Positions 43,838-53,639 of a stretch of DNA of 64,000 bases are shown here, piece by piece. The stretch lies in contig JAYGXS010000005.1 in the NCBI GenBank assembly GCA_036362985.1, positions 53,269,150 through 53,333,149 on the forward strand, written 5' to 3'. A program made the translations under genes and the position numbers. Below the pieces are notes generated by a model, which made no database searches, was not told where the DNA came from, and saw nothing but the letters and a program-made list of their open reading frames with translations. Source of the stretch: Ligula intestinalis. Its lineage: Eukaryota; Platyhelminthes; Cestoda; Diphyllobothriidea; Diphyllobothriidae. Each line of letters begins with the position of its first letter. The first letter of the stretch is position 1.

Positions 43838-44399
43838 CACTAATGGCAGCCTCTTAGACAGCCAATTAGATGTGAATCCAATGCGTAACCCCTGGCGACT
43901 GGGAGGAAGTACGCATGCATTAATCTGGCCAATCACCTTTCAAGGCCAACGCACACAAAACTGTTCTAGAAGCTTTGACGATTCTCGCGCTGACAGTCCG
44001 GACCCAGTTCCCTAGCAGCCGGACTGCATTTGCTCGAGCTTAAACGTTCTCCTGCCTATTCCTTACTTTTTCTGCATAAAATAAACCGCTCATTCCACTT
44101 GGCATCTCGCCCTTTTTCTCTTACCGTAAAGAAGCGGGCCTGAAGGTCGCAGTTCCTATGGTTTAACTTAATTAACTCCCTGCGATAAGATGAAGAATCT
44201 AGGGTTGGTACAGTACCTGAGAGTACCTAAGATTACATCCTGTCTGGCAAAGTGTACGTGCGGGGGACTAGTGCGCCATGCCGCCGACATACGGTCACTC
44301 ACATTCAGTCGATGCGGTCCGAAGGACAATATATTTTTAAAGCTTTAATGAGGCCTGCGCACCGTCACTTGATGTTGCAGTCGGTCTATCTAGTGCTTT

Positions 44400-44560
44400 A
44401 TCGCAGGGGGCTAAGTAAGTTAAACCCAAGCAATTGCGATCTTCAGATCATGGTTACTCAGTGCACAGTAAGTCTTGGAAAGGCCAGCGTGTTAGGAAGA
44501 GTATATTGTGTACACAGTGGAACGGAGAATAAATGGAAGAAGTCTGACTTGGGAAAACAC
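44400..44560 (+). repeat. segment duplicated at 45.85-45.99 kb
   Basis: CTAAGTAAGTTAAACCCAAG, GCGATCTTCAGATCATGGTT and GGAAAGGCCAGCGTGTTAGG correspond to CTAAGAAGGTTAACCCTAAC, ACGATTTTCTAGGCTCATGG and GGGAAAGCCAGATTGTTAAG about 1.45 kb downstream. Confidence 0.5.
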
Positions 44561-44929
44561 GACCACCCAGGAGATTGGCCGGGTCATAAGTGCCAGTTTA
44601 AAAGCAGTCAGGGCAGTAGGCAGACAGAAAGAGAAGAATCATTAGCTAGGTCGGCCTGTGATTGGTTGGACAGCGTGTGGGTAGAAATCGACAAGGGGAG
44701 CCTGTGTCTCGAGCGCCAGTAAGTCTGGCAGCCGCTACGACCTGGAGGTCTAGACGGATTGAGGTCACGACAGGAAGGCCAGGCGTCGGGCAGGCAATGA
44801 CCAATATAGCCCCATGGAGCGGGCTCAGCACCGATGCTATACGCATGAGTTCGTTTGTATTGGGGCAGACTTGCACGGCATCAACCGCACTCTCTCTCTC
44901 TTGTCTCACTCACTCAGCTCAAATATTAC

Positions 44930-45063
44930 GACAACCGGAGTTGGACATGAGCGGAGAGGATGACAGAAAGAAGCAAATCACTTACGCCCCCACCCTCCTC
45001 AGTCTCATGTTCCCTGCAGACGCCTACCTCAAGGAGCGCTTGGAGTCAAATCCCCCTACCTAA
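44930..45063 (+). CDS. candidate terminal exon, unknown protein
   Basis: A long pyrimidine tract (CTCTCTCTCTCTTGTCTCAC) ends in CACTCAG (AG about 44916-44917). It is followed by an open frame that becomes protein-like: QPELDMSGEDDRKKQITYA, then PTLLSLMFPADAYLKERLES, then NPPT and a stop at 45061-45063. The charged and hydrophobic pattern looks coding. No domain is recognised, no partner exon was found, and the surrounding 44-47 kb region is full of repeats, so it may instead be part of a repeat. Confidence 0.25.
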
Positions 45064-46780
45064 AATACACACGTCTATTTAAAGCCATATGCATTCAAGC
45101 GTCTACGAGTAGCGACGTGCAGTGACTAAAAAATCGAAACTTCTTTATAAAGAGTCAGAGAGGTCATTTGCTGGGCAACTTTTAATGAGGCAAGAAAGCG
45201 TACACGCATATCTACAGCCGGCCACGCGTCGGGGGTGCCGACCCCCATCGAATTTCTGTACAGATTACACGACTCCTACCGGAGCATTTTCCTATTAAAC
45301 GGGACTGGACAATGAGAAGTATAACTTCTTGAGTACGCCTGTAGTGGCTTTAGCATTACCTCCTTCTAACGCGTGCAGGCCATACATGAGATCACATGAT
45401 TGCAGCCGGTCACCCACCCTCGGTGACCGCAGCCTAAATCAACGCTCGATCCCTCATGGCTGCCAATGCGCGCACACAACGACGCTGAACCCTTGGCCTC
45501 GCGCGACTGTTACGCACATGCGCACTCTATTTTGGTCTGACCAATCACCTCCAAGACTGCCTAAAACCAAGACCGCTTTCAGAGGCTGCTGAGATGACTG
45601 CCGCTAGGCTAAAATTTCGGGCACTGACTCAATCGGGTGCAGACCCACGCTCGTCCTCCTACCTATTCTCCACTCCTGTGCAGAATGAACTGTCCCTACC
45701 ACTCTGGCTTCCCATTTCCTATTCATCTCTTAAAGAACCAGATCTGAAGATCATAGGGACAAGGAGTTTCTCCATTGACCTTAAATCTTCGATCTATCCA
45801 CTTCTTATGTTCTAGAAGAGTTTCCAAGGTAAGTTGCAACGATTTCCTTTTTGTGTAGAACTATCGACAGGTGTTGAGGCTAAGAAGGTTAACCCTAACA
45901 GCTACGATTTTCTAGGCTCATGGTTCCTTTAGGTAAGGAGAGAAGACGGTGGGAAAGCCAGATTGTTAAGAATAGTGTATTCTGCAAAAGGATAGGAGAA
46001 CAGATAAAAAGAGCTTTGACTCTCGGAAGACCGCAGTCCGGTTGCCAGGGCGTCAATTCCGGAGTGAAGACAGCATCGGGAATATGCGGACGACCGGCGC
46101 ATGCTTTATCACAGTGGCCAATCACGCAGCTGATGTCTAAACTAGCGGTAGAGCGCAAACTTGAGGCGGGCGAAGGCTGGCGTGCACGCACGGGCCTTGC
46201 AGGCCAATAGCTTCATGCGTCAGCAGCTGAATTCGGGTTCCTAGTGGCCGCTAGAGTCCACTACAGAACTGCCCGTCTAATGTTATGGAACCGGACATGC
46301 AGTGGGGCGCGGACCGCTCTACCTCAGACTGTTAAGAGGGTAAAACTTGGTCGAACACCAGACGGTGCGTGCAAGTACGCGTTAAAGGCGCATCGTTGCA
46401 TCTGTGGCGCAGTCTGTACAAGCTCAACAAAAATCGGCAGGCCTGACGCACTGCCGCACGGTCCGGAGCAACATCTTCGAAGCCAGAGCGCCTAATGGAG
46501 GCCAAGGCAAAACTACAGGATCGCATGACAGAGACCACGGACGCGAGATATCAACCTCTGCCATCGTGGCTACGCTGTCAACGCACATACCTGCCTCATT
46601 GGACGTGTTCGAAACTAATGAAATCTCAGCACAACTTCACAAAACCACCGCTAGCACCGCCAGTGACGACAGGTTTCGTATCTTGTTCATCGTCTTCCCT
46701 CCGCTAACTGTACGGATACAATTGCCAATACAAACAAACATGCGAAACATGAGAGAAAATGCAGGCGAAAATGGGCGAAA
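45064..46780. other. GC-richer repeat-like region, no recognised gene
   Basis: Several overlapping ORFs on both strands (for example 46404-46802 +) without recognisable domains. Part duplicates 44.4-44.6 kb. No transposase or RT motif was seen. Confidence 0.3.
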
Positions 46781-46784
46781 TCCA

Positions 46785-47640
46785 GCGTTTGTTGATATTT
46801 AAGGAATTTCCTATGCTATTAAACGCTGCGGAAAAGAACTTATTGTGTGTGCATGTTGCACTATAAAGGAACATTAATAAAGAGCAGACATTTTTTCAAC
46901 TATATCTGTTCACAAAACAGAAAATGTTGTTTTGCATCCATGAAATTGAGGTTAGTGTGATTAGGAGGTAGCACATTACTTTTGGGAATAGAAGAACGAA
47001 ATAAGTTTCAAATTTATTTTGCAAATCTGCCAAGTTTCGTACCATAAAATTGAGTAATAAACTTTTGAAGTTGTTCTTTGCATTACTCCATCGTAAATGT
47101 ATATTTTATATTTGAGGGGTAACAGGCAAGGACTGCGTTTGAGAACTTTATTAGTATAAGGCAGCCAAATTAATTGTTCGATCGATATGAAGTTGGAGAC
47201 AGTTAACCTAACAAACAGTTGACAGAATTGTCACAGGGCAGTGCGAAACAGTTTTTTTCAAAAATCGCCCTTGATAGAATTACCATTCTACTTTGTATTT
47301 GTTATTTTAGAACTTAGTCTAGAAGTTACCAAATACGCTGAAAACAGTTCCGTTTTAGATAGAAGAAGTAGCTCTTTCATTTATAACAAAAGAGATATCT
47401 CTAGTTGTTAGGGAAATCAATCCACTGGCCAAAATTTTACATTTTGATCTTAACTTTATCATCAAAAAATTAAATTACGCAGGCCTCGGACGCCAGAATA
47501 TATAAGTTAAGCTTTTCTTCAGCATGCGCTTTTTGTAAAATTTTTCTTAGTCAATCTTGAGACTTTTGTAGCAGACGTTCATTTTTCTCGGCAATGAGTT
47601 CACATGATTGGGTGGTTCTGAAACTATGACAAACAAAGAC
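46785..47640 (+). repeat. dispersed repeat, copy of 7.7-9.2 kb
   Basis: CCAGCGTTTGTTGATATTTA, GCACTATAAAGGAACATTAA at the start and CATTTTTCTCGGCAATGAGT, GGGTGGTTCTGAAACTATGA at the end match 7700-7815 and 9135-9200. The middle is shorter, and the inverted hammerhead pair of the first copy is not evident here. Confidence 0.5.
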
Positions 47641-48100
47641 AGCTGCATGAGAAAAAAATGTTTAAACGCTAGTTATTTATGTAAAAAATTTTAAGATGTA
47701 TCTTATTTTGAAGTTTTTGATAAGCACATAGAATATACTCATTATTTATGGTTAATTGACTAAAGCCAGTGAAAATTGTAAAGCCTTTATTAGAATTTCA
47801 TGGAAGATCTGAACCTCTTCGTAATAGAAATATCGAAATAATTACAAAAGAATATGGTGGAAGGCAATAACTCTTAGTGTACAAAAAATGGTAGTTTTAA
47901 AATGGTTCCCGACAATTATATTTCAATTAATTAGTCACTGACCGGCATGTCCGCAAGTTAGCCTAAGAAATATATTACTCCTGTGATCTCCCAATGGGGC
48001 ATATCAAGCGAATACGTGGTTGCCTTAGTCCAACATAAGCCAAGCGATGCATAAACGAAAGAAACAACTAGCAGTTTTCGTGAAAACGTGTTAGAATACC
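47641..48100. other. AT-rich non-coding
   Basis: Nothing recognised. Confidence 0.4.
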
Positions 48101-48110
48101 TACTCAAAAT

Positions 48111-50690
48111 TTAGGCTCTTCGGTAACACCCATACACTATATCACTGATGTGGACAGTTTGTGAGCGACCGATGAGGAAGTTTTTTATCCAAGCAAGGAG
48201 CCTACCTCTTACTCCTATGCGGCTGAGTTTATAAAGGAGGCAGTGGTGCGGCACGCTATCGAAAGCCTTTTTGAAGTCAAGATAGACAGCATGCACTGAG
48301 TTTCCACTATCGATTGCCTCAGTCCACCGTTCCAAACAGTGGAGCAAGTTTGTTACGCAGCACCTACCTCTAAGAAAACCATTCTGAACGCCCGATAGCA
48401 GATGGTTTTGTTCCAGGAACTGCATAAGTTGTTGCATGATAATTTTTCCATGATTCTGCAACGGATTGCAGTAAGGCTGACCGTTCGGTAGTTAGTCGCT
48501 GAGACTCGGTGTCCCCTTTGTAGAGCGGTGGTATCCTCACGGATTTCCAATCTGCTGGTAGGCATCCGGTCTTGAAGGATGCTTGGAAGAGCATAGAGAG
48601 TGGTTTGGCCAACTCATTGGTAAGCTCCTTCAAAATTTATGCTGATACGTCGTCGGGACCTGGTGGCTTAGATTCTTTTAACCTTAAGAACAACAGCCTC
48701 GGGAAACTGGACAGTCTCAACTATTGTATCCGCTTCGGTGTCTTCAGTGGGGGTGATCCTATGCCGTTTATTTTGCGAAGACTGACCGGAAAATTTTCGA
48801 AAAATGATCAGCCTTTACTTCATCATTTATCAAGTCTATTCCTTCAGCGTTCCTCAGCAGGGGCATTGGATCCTTGTTTTTGGTACTCTTCCTGAGGTAA
48901 CTGTAAAACAGTTTGGGATTCACTGTGGCCCGGTTTAGCAAGTCTGCTTCGAAAGCCCGTCTTGTTTTGAGAATAAGACCCTTGACGCGGTTTCTCTGAG
49001 TTTTGTTGGCAGTGACAGATGCAGGAGTCCTGTCTGTTAGCATTTTTTCCACAGCTTCCGCTTTTTGTTCAGTTCTATTTTTAAGGCCTGCGTAAGCCAT
49101 CGTGGTCTAGTGGTAACCTTTTTTCGCGAGATTTGACAGTGGTTGTCGATGAGCCTGTGCAGTGTGTTCAGAAACGCTTCCCAGTCCGCAGTTATGTTTG
49201 CAGAAAATAGAGGTTCCCACTCAGCGCGCGTGAGTTCGGTCTTCATTTGATCAAAGTCGCCTCGCCAAATATTTCTTCTGGCTGTTGAGGGTCTCTCCGG
49301 TATTGAGAATAACGAGTACTCCCATAGCAGTACAAAATGGTCGCTTTTACCTAATGGTGGGAGACATGACACTTCGTCGATGCTGTCCTGCGATTTCGTG
49401 AGAACGAGGTCCAGACAGTTGGACTGTTGGCCATCGCGCATCCTTGTCGGAAAAGTGATGTGTTGCGTAAGAAATAACTTTAGAGTCATGCTCAGAAGGC
49501 AGTTGTCGAAGGTTAGATCGGAATTATGTGCGAAGGCCGCACCCCAGTCGATGTGAGGCGCGTTCAAGTCCCCCACAATCAGGACATCCGATCGTGCAAT
49601 AATCTTTTCCAGCTCCTTTAGCAAGGAGGCATCCACTACTGGATCTCTTCTCGGTGGTCCGTAGAGTGTCAGGACATCGAGGTTGGGTGCACCTGGTACT
49701 TTAATGGACAACCAGATGGCCTCAGAAGTACACGCCAGTTTATCCATTTTGCCTAAAAATGTTAGTCCATTTTTCACGTATGTTGCTACGCCACTGTCTT
49801 GACGACCTCTGTCTTTTCTGAAAAGTTGATAGCCAGGCATTGTTATCTCGCCGTCGGTTACGTGTTCAGACAGTCAGGTTTCCGTTATTGAAACTATATC
49901 GGTGATAATTCACAGGCGTGAATCTTCAGCTCGTCTAGCTGTGATAGCATACTCTGTGCATTTGTGTACATGACAGTCAACTTTCTGTTTGCTCGAGAAG
50001 TGGTTACAGTCAGGCTCTACCCGCCCCTTACCGGGTCGACTGTGCGGTCATCCGGGGAAGATCTGTCCCGGGGGAGAACAGTGGACGCTGGATCACTTGG
50101 TTGTTGTAAATGACCAAATGTTTCGCCCCTTCGTTCTGCCTCTGTATGTTTTTCGATTGGGCTCAATCCTCCCCCTACTGGGCCGACTGTGTGGTTATCT
50201 GGAACGGACCTATCCAAAGTGAGAACAATGGACGTTTAATCACTTGGTTGTTGTAAATAACCAAGTTTTGTTTGCCCTTGCTGGCCCGCTCCCTCTTTTC
50301 GGAAACAAGTTGATGACGTTTGTTCCGTTCTGCAGCTGAGAACTCCTGCTGACAAAAACTCCTGGGTCAGAGTTTTTTATTTTAAAACGCCTAGACAGAA
50401 TGAGCTTGGCGTCTTGGCTTCTTGTCATGACCACTTTCAGAGGTCTGGGACGTGCCGTTCCAGTTGGGCTTTCTGGCCGTTTGCCAAGGCAGTAAACTTG
50501 AGCAATAGGGAAAAAATTTGCGCCATTTGTTCGGGTATTAACTTATTGCCTTGCAATCACGAAAAATCCCACCGAGAGACATTCCGAGGCTTTCAGACGG
50601 CCATAAAAAGACCAGCCTCGCCGGCCTTTTCGGGGATAGTGTTGCGCAATTGTCAGATGGCATTTACCCCGGTGCTTGAACGGCAGGCCA
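48111..50690 (-). pseudogene. CR1-like non-LTR retrotransposon: ORF1-like region, APE endonuclease, partial RT
   Basis: Minus strand in order: an ORF1-like stretch (VVMTRSQDAKLILSRRFKIK ... NSDPGVFVSRSSQLQNGT), then a two-fold repeated segment. Next is the APE-type endonuclease, 49840-49037: DSGVATYVKNGLTF, LTLYGPP, IVGDLNAPHIDWGAAF, NCLDLVLTKSQD, LGKSDHFVLLWEY. The linker (RARWLTQALK-like, GLKNRTEQK) follows, then RT blocks NYRTVSLTAIRCRIMEKL, VQNGFLRGRCCVTNLLHCL, HAVYLDFKKAFDSVPHHCLL and LAWIKNFLIGRSQTV. The DLN and SDH catalytic motifs of the nuclease are intact. RT is spread over at least three frames and stops before YADD at 48111, so the 3' part is lost. A 3'-truncated LINE is unusual and points to later rearrangement. 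Confidence 0.88.
49998..50275 (-). repeat. tandem duplication (~149-bp offset) in the 5' part of the CR1-like element
   Basis: The + strand words CGACTGTGCGGTCATC, GAGAACAGTGGACGCT, ATCACTTGGTTGTTGTAAAT recur about 149 bases later as CGACTGTGTGGTTATC, GAGAACAATGGACGTT, ATCACTTGGTTGTTGTAAAT. Confidence 0.75.
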
Positions 50691-50699
50691 AAAGTACAC

Positions 50700-52490
50700 A
50701 GTGACATGCGTGTGCAGGTAATGCTGGGGTGAACAGCCGGCCACCATTCCCGTCGCCAATCCTGTCATGTGATACAACTGCCCGGCGGGTATTGATTGAC
50801 TGACGCTGACCTAGGACGGAAGAGGCAGGCTGTGTGCTGGGGTAGGTAGGATGGGGTGTGAATTGCATGAGCAGAAATATCGCCGGGTTACACCAAGTAG
50901 GGAATAAGCACCCATCGACCTGTCTTTATTACGGGACAGAATGCGACGACAATGGCCAATGCAGCCGCTGGCGTCGAATTCGGGTAACTGGTCATAAACT
51001 GATTAGATCCGATCGTATCTGGTTCTCTAACTTGTAGCAGGCCCGGCTCATCTGGTTTGACACCTAGTTTACTGTCTTGATCCCGTCATCAGCGGTTTTT
51101 CTTAAGGTGTGTGTGTGTGTGTGTTTGATCATCGGTTCCGATGAGGTCAATTAAGTGTTCCAACAGGTTGGTACAGAAGGTGACGGTCTCAGGCTTTAGT
51201 TTAAAGTGATATAGGACGTAGTAAGCGGCTCCGCACTCTTCGCCTACTCCCGGAGTCTCGAAGACTAAACGGGGTCCGGCGTGGGCTGTTGTATCAGATG
51301 CAAGCCAATGCACCGGCTAATTTAGTCTTAAGTGGCAGTAGACTTTGCGCGGGTACTACTGTGCTATCTATCCTCACTCATCTATCGTAGGTGTCTGGCC
51401 AGACTTAAGTAAACAAGGACTGGTACTGCTTACTTCTAATACTACGTACTAGGGTGTAACTTAGTGATATTACTTGTTGGCACCGCTACTGAGTGTTTTC
51501 TACGTCAGAAGTGACGCTAATTAAGTCAGCGCTGGGCTCATATCCCTTAAATCACGGCAGGAAGTCTAGTAGTACGGGTGCCGGGCATGACGCCACCATT
51601 TACCAGAGGTGACGCTGATTTAGCCAACACTAGGGCTCAAATCCCCTTGGTCTCAACGAGGAGTGTGAATCTGGGTTTAACTATTTCGGGTAAGTACATG
51701 CTTAAGGTCATGAGCAAAGCTGCGTTTGTCATGGTTTTTGCATTCTCATATTTACCCATTGAGCTGTACGCACTAATATGATGCCGATATAGCTACATGC
51801 CTATGCTAGAAGTGCAAATTCTCGCAATCGTGCTTACTAAGGCCAGTACTTAGTATACTATTAGTACTGCCTGTGTATGCTTTTTAAGGAGTCGCACCCA
51901 GTATGCACTCCCAATCTGTGGGATGTAATAATGATTGGAATTTGGGCAATAATAAAGCGTTTGTAGAGTAGTGATTAAAGTCAACTCTGGGCTCATATTT
52001 CCACAATGTCAGCAATAAGTGTATTAGAACTTGTGCGAGCTCTAACGCTACCATTTGTCAGAGGTCAGACCATCATCCTTCTAAATAGGTGGGCTACAAG
52101 TACCGGTAATAGAGGGCAACAGTGTTGCTGAGACTGCAATATGCTAAAAAGCTTGGACTAAGCTTTGAGGACTCGACTGCACTATGAAAGCCAAGCAAAT
52201 CTAAACTAAGAGACTCGACTGCATGAATTAAAAGGTACATTAGTGTATAAGCTGAGATATGAAGTTACAGCTAATTGGAGTTTAAGGTAAGATAGATTGG
52301 AATTATGTGTAGCTAATAAAGCAATTTTACTGCTGCTGTTAGGAGAACTAGGTTATAATCAAAGAATTAAAAATAGATGAGCTTACACACGTCCCAAGCT
52401 TTCATTCGGGTTTATTTGTAAGACATCTGGCGAAAATGCACGTCCGTGAGGCAGATACGACTCTCATCAATGACTTGCAGTGGCAGCGGC
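50700..52490. other. non-coding, no recognised gene
   Basis: A (GT)n run lies at 51105-51124. Around 51480-52080 repeated phrases (GACGCTAATTAAGTCAGCG, GACGCTGATTTAGCCAACA) suggest an irregular local repeat. No exon is recognised. Confidence 0.35.
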
Positions 52491-52585
52491 TATTATTATT
52501 ACTACTAATACTACTACTACTACTTCTACTACTAGTAACACTACCAACACTACCGATATCTATACTAATACTATCAGGACTACTT
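52490..52585 (+). repeat. imperfect (CTA)n microsatellite
   Basis: A run of TTA/CTA triplets (ACTACTAATACTACTACTAC and similar) of about 95 bases with interruptions. It generates artefactual poly-Leu and poly-Ser ORFs. Confidence 0.9.
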
Positions 52586-52974
52586 ATGATAGCAACAACG
52601 GGCCTCGGTGTCAAGACCCTCATCTGACGACATAAACTATAATCGGCTAACAGCTGTCCGCGTATGGTGATCGTGACGGTCGTGGCTTGCGCAACCGTAG
52701 CTTGGAGATGTCATGTCTTCTTAAGGTGATGTAGTGTTGGTGCGCGGGCTTTTGAAATTGAGCCGCCATTTTTCTCCCCTTCATTCGCACATAACCGGCA
52801 AACGAGCCAGAAAAGGCCTAACTAGTGTTCCAAATCTTTGCTGATAATATCCTTCCGCCAATATCCTAGCCGCCTCGCGTTAAAGTGATCGAGTGAGAGC
52901 TCTAAGGGCAACATGGACGGACGAGTGGGTCCTGTAACAGATTGGTGTACGCACATGGCTAATTGTGATGTTAC

Positions 52975-53195
52975 TTACTAAGTTGCAGTAACATTTCTGT
53001 TATTTTTAGGGCATTTTACCGTAAGACCGAGAATCCAGAAATGCCATTTTTGCCTCATTAGGCGTCGTCAGCTGGAAAGGCTCTTATCACGTATATTGGT
53101 GGAAATTGCCGCCACCCTCGAGTTTCGAACCCGCACCTCTCCGGGCAGGGGCAGACGCCCTAACCATCGAGCCGTCAGGCCCGACATCTTCACGG
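52975..53195 (-). repeat. tRNA-SINE, family 1b (hammerhead SINE)
   Basis: Minus strand: GACGGCTCGATGGTTAGGGC (A box), GTGCGGGTTCGAAACTCGAG (B box), GGTGGCGGCAATTTCC, the hammerhead segment, GATTCTCGGTCTTACGGTAA, then an AT-rich end. Head and architecture resemble family 1, but body and tail differ, defining a sister subfamily. Confidence 0.8.
53032..53077 (-). ncRNA. hammerhead-like motif in SINE-1b
   Basis: Minus strand: CCAG, CTGACGA (53065-53071), C, GCCT-AATG-AGGC, A, AAAATGGCATTT, CTGG. Helix I CCAG/CTGG and helix II GCCT/AGGC both pair fully, although their sequences differ from family 1 (GACTGG/CCAGTC and GGCT/AGCC). One core G is lost (GAAA to AAAA). Confidence 0.55.
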
Positions 53196-53324
53196 TTGTT
53201 GATTGAAACTATAAATAAGTAGAAAGGCGCACACCGATCAGATACAGGGCACAGCCGCCCTGGCTTTTGATGTCCAGTGTCTTCGATAACTCCCGAACCT
53301 TGCCACATGGTTCATTGTTATGTT

Positions 53325-53545
53325 ACTTACTAAGTTGCAGTTAGAGCGTTCGCCTCTGACCGGAAACGCGGGTTCGAAACTCGAGGGTGGCGGCAATTTC
53401 CGCTGCTACACTTAAGTAGAGTATATCCAGCTGACGACACCTAATGAGGCAGAAATGGCCATTCCGGATTCTCTGTCTTACGGTAAAATGTCCTGAAAAA
53501 ATTACAAAAATGTTACTACAACTTAGTAAGTAACAGTTCGGGGGT
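53325..53545 (+). repeat. tRNA-SINE, family 1b (hammerhead SINE)
   Basis: AGTTAGAGCGTTCGCCTCTG, CGCGGGTTCGAAACTCGAGG (B box), GGTGGCGGCAATTTCC, the hammerhead segment, GATTCTCTGTCTTACGGTAA. The first part of the A box is truncated at the junction with the inverted spacer. Confidence 0.8.
53424..53472 (+). ncRNA. hammerhead-like motif in SINE-1b
   Basis: ATCCAG, CTGACGA (53431-53437), C, ACCT-AATG-AGGC, A, GAAATGGCCATT, CCGGAT. The core CTGACGA/GAAA and the ATGGCCAT palindrome are intact. Helix I pairs at five of six positions (one A-C), and helix II has one A-C mismatch from a G to A change relative to its sister. Confidence 0.6.
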
Positions 53546-53639
53546 TCCAGAGGACACTGGACATCAAAAACCAGGGTGATTGTGCCCTGTATCTGATCAG
53601 TGTACGCCTATCTACTACTATATATCTACATATAAACCT

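Larger units (their letters stand above)
52925..53625. repeat. compound palindrome of two inverted hammerhead SINEs
   Basis: A minus-strand SINE (53195 to 52975) and a plus-strand SINE (53325 to 53545) end in the same sequence (TTACTTACTAAGTTG on one side, CAACTTAGTAAGTAAC on the other). Outside the plus-strand SINE the spacer 53243-53305 (CAGGGCACAGCCGCCCTGG, TTTTGATGTCCAGTGTC) is inverted at 53538-53600 (GACACTGGACATCAAAAAC, GATTGTGCCCTGTATC). The plus SINE therefore sits inside another inverted repeat. Confidence 0.75.

Noticed and set aside
46404..46802. 132-residue plus-strand ORF
   Set aside because: Overlaps other ORFs in two frames within a duplicated repeat-like region; no recognised motif.
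52402..52627. Ser-rich and Leu-rich ORFs on opposite strands
   Set aside because: Translations of a CTA/TTA microsatellite.
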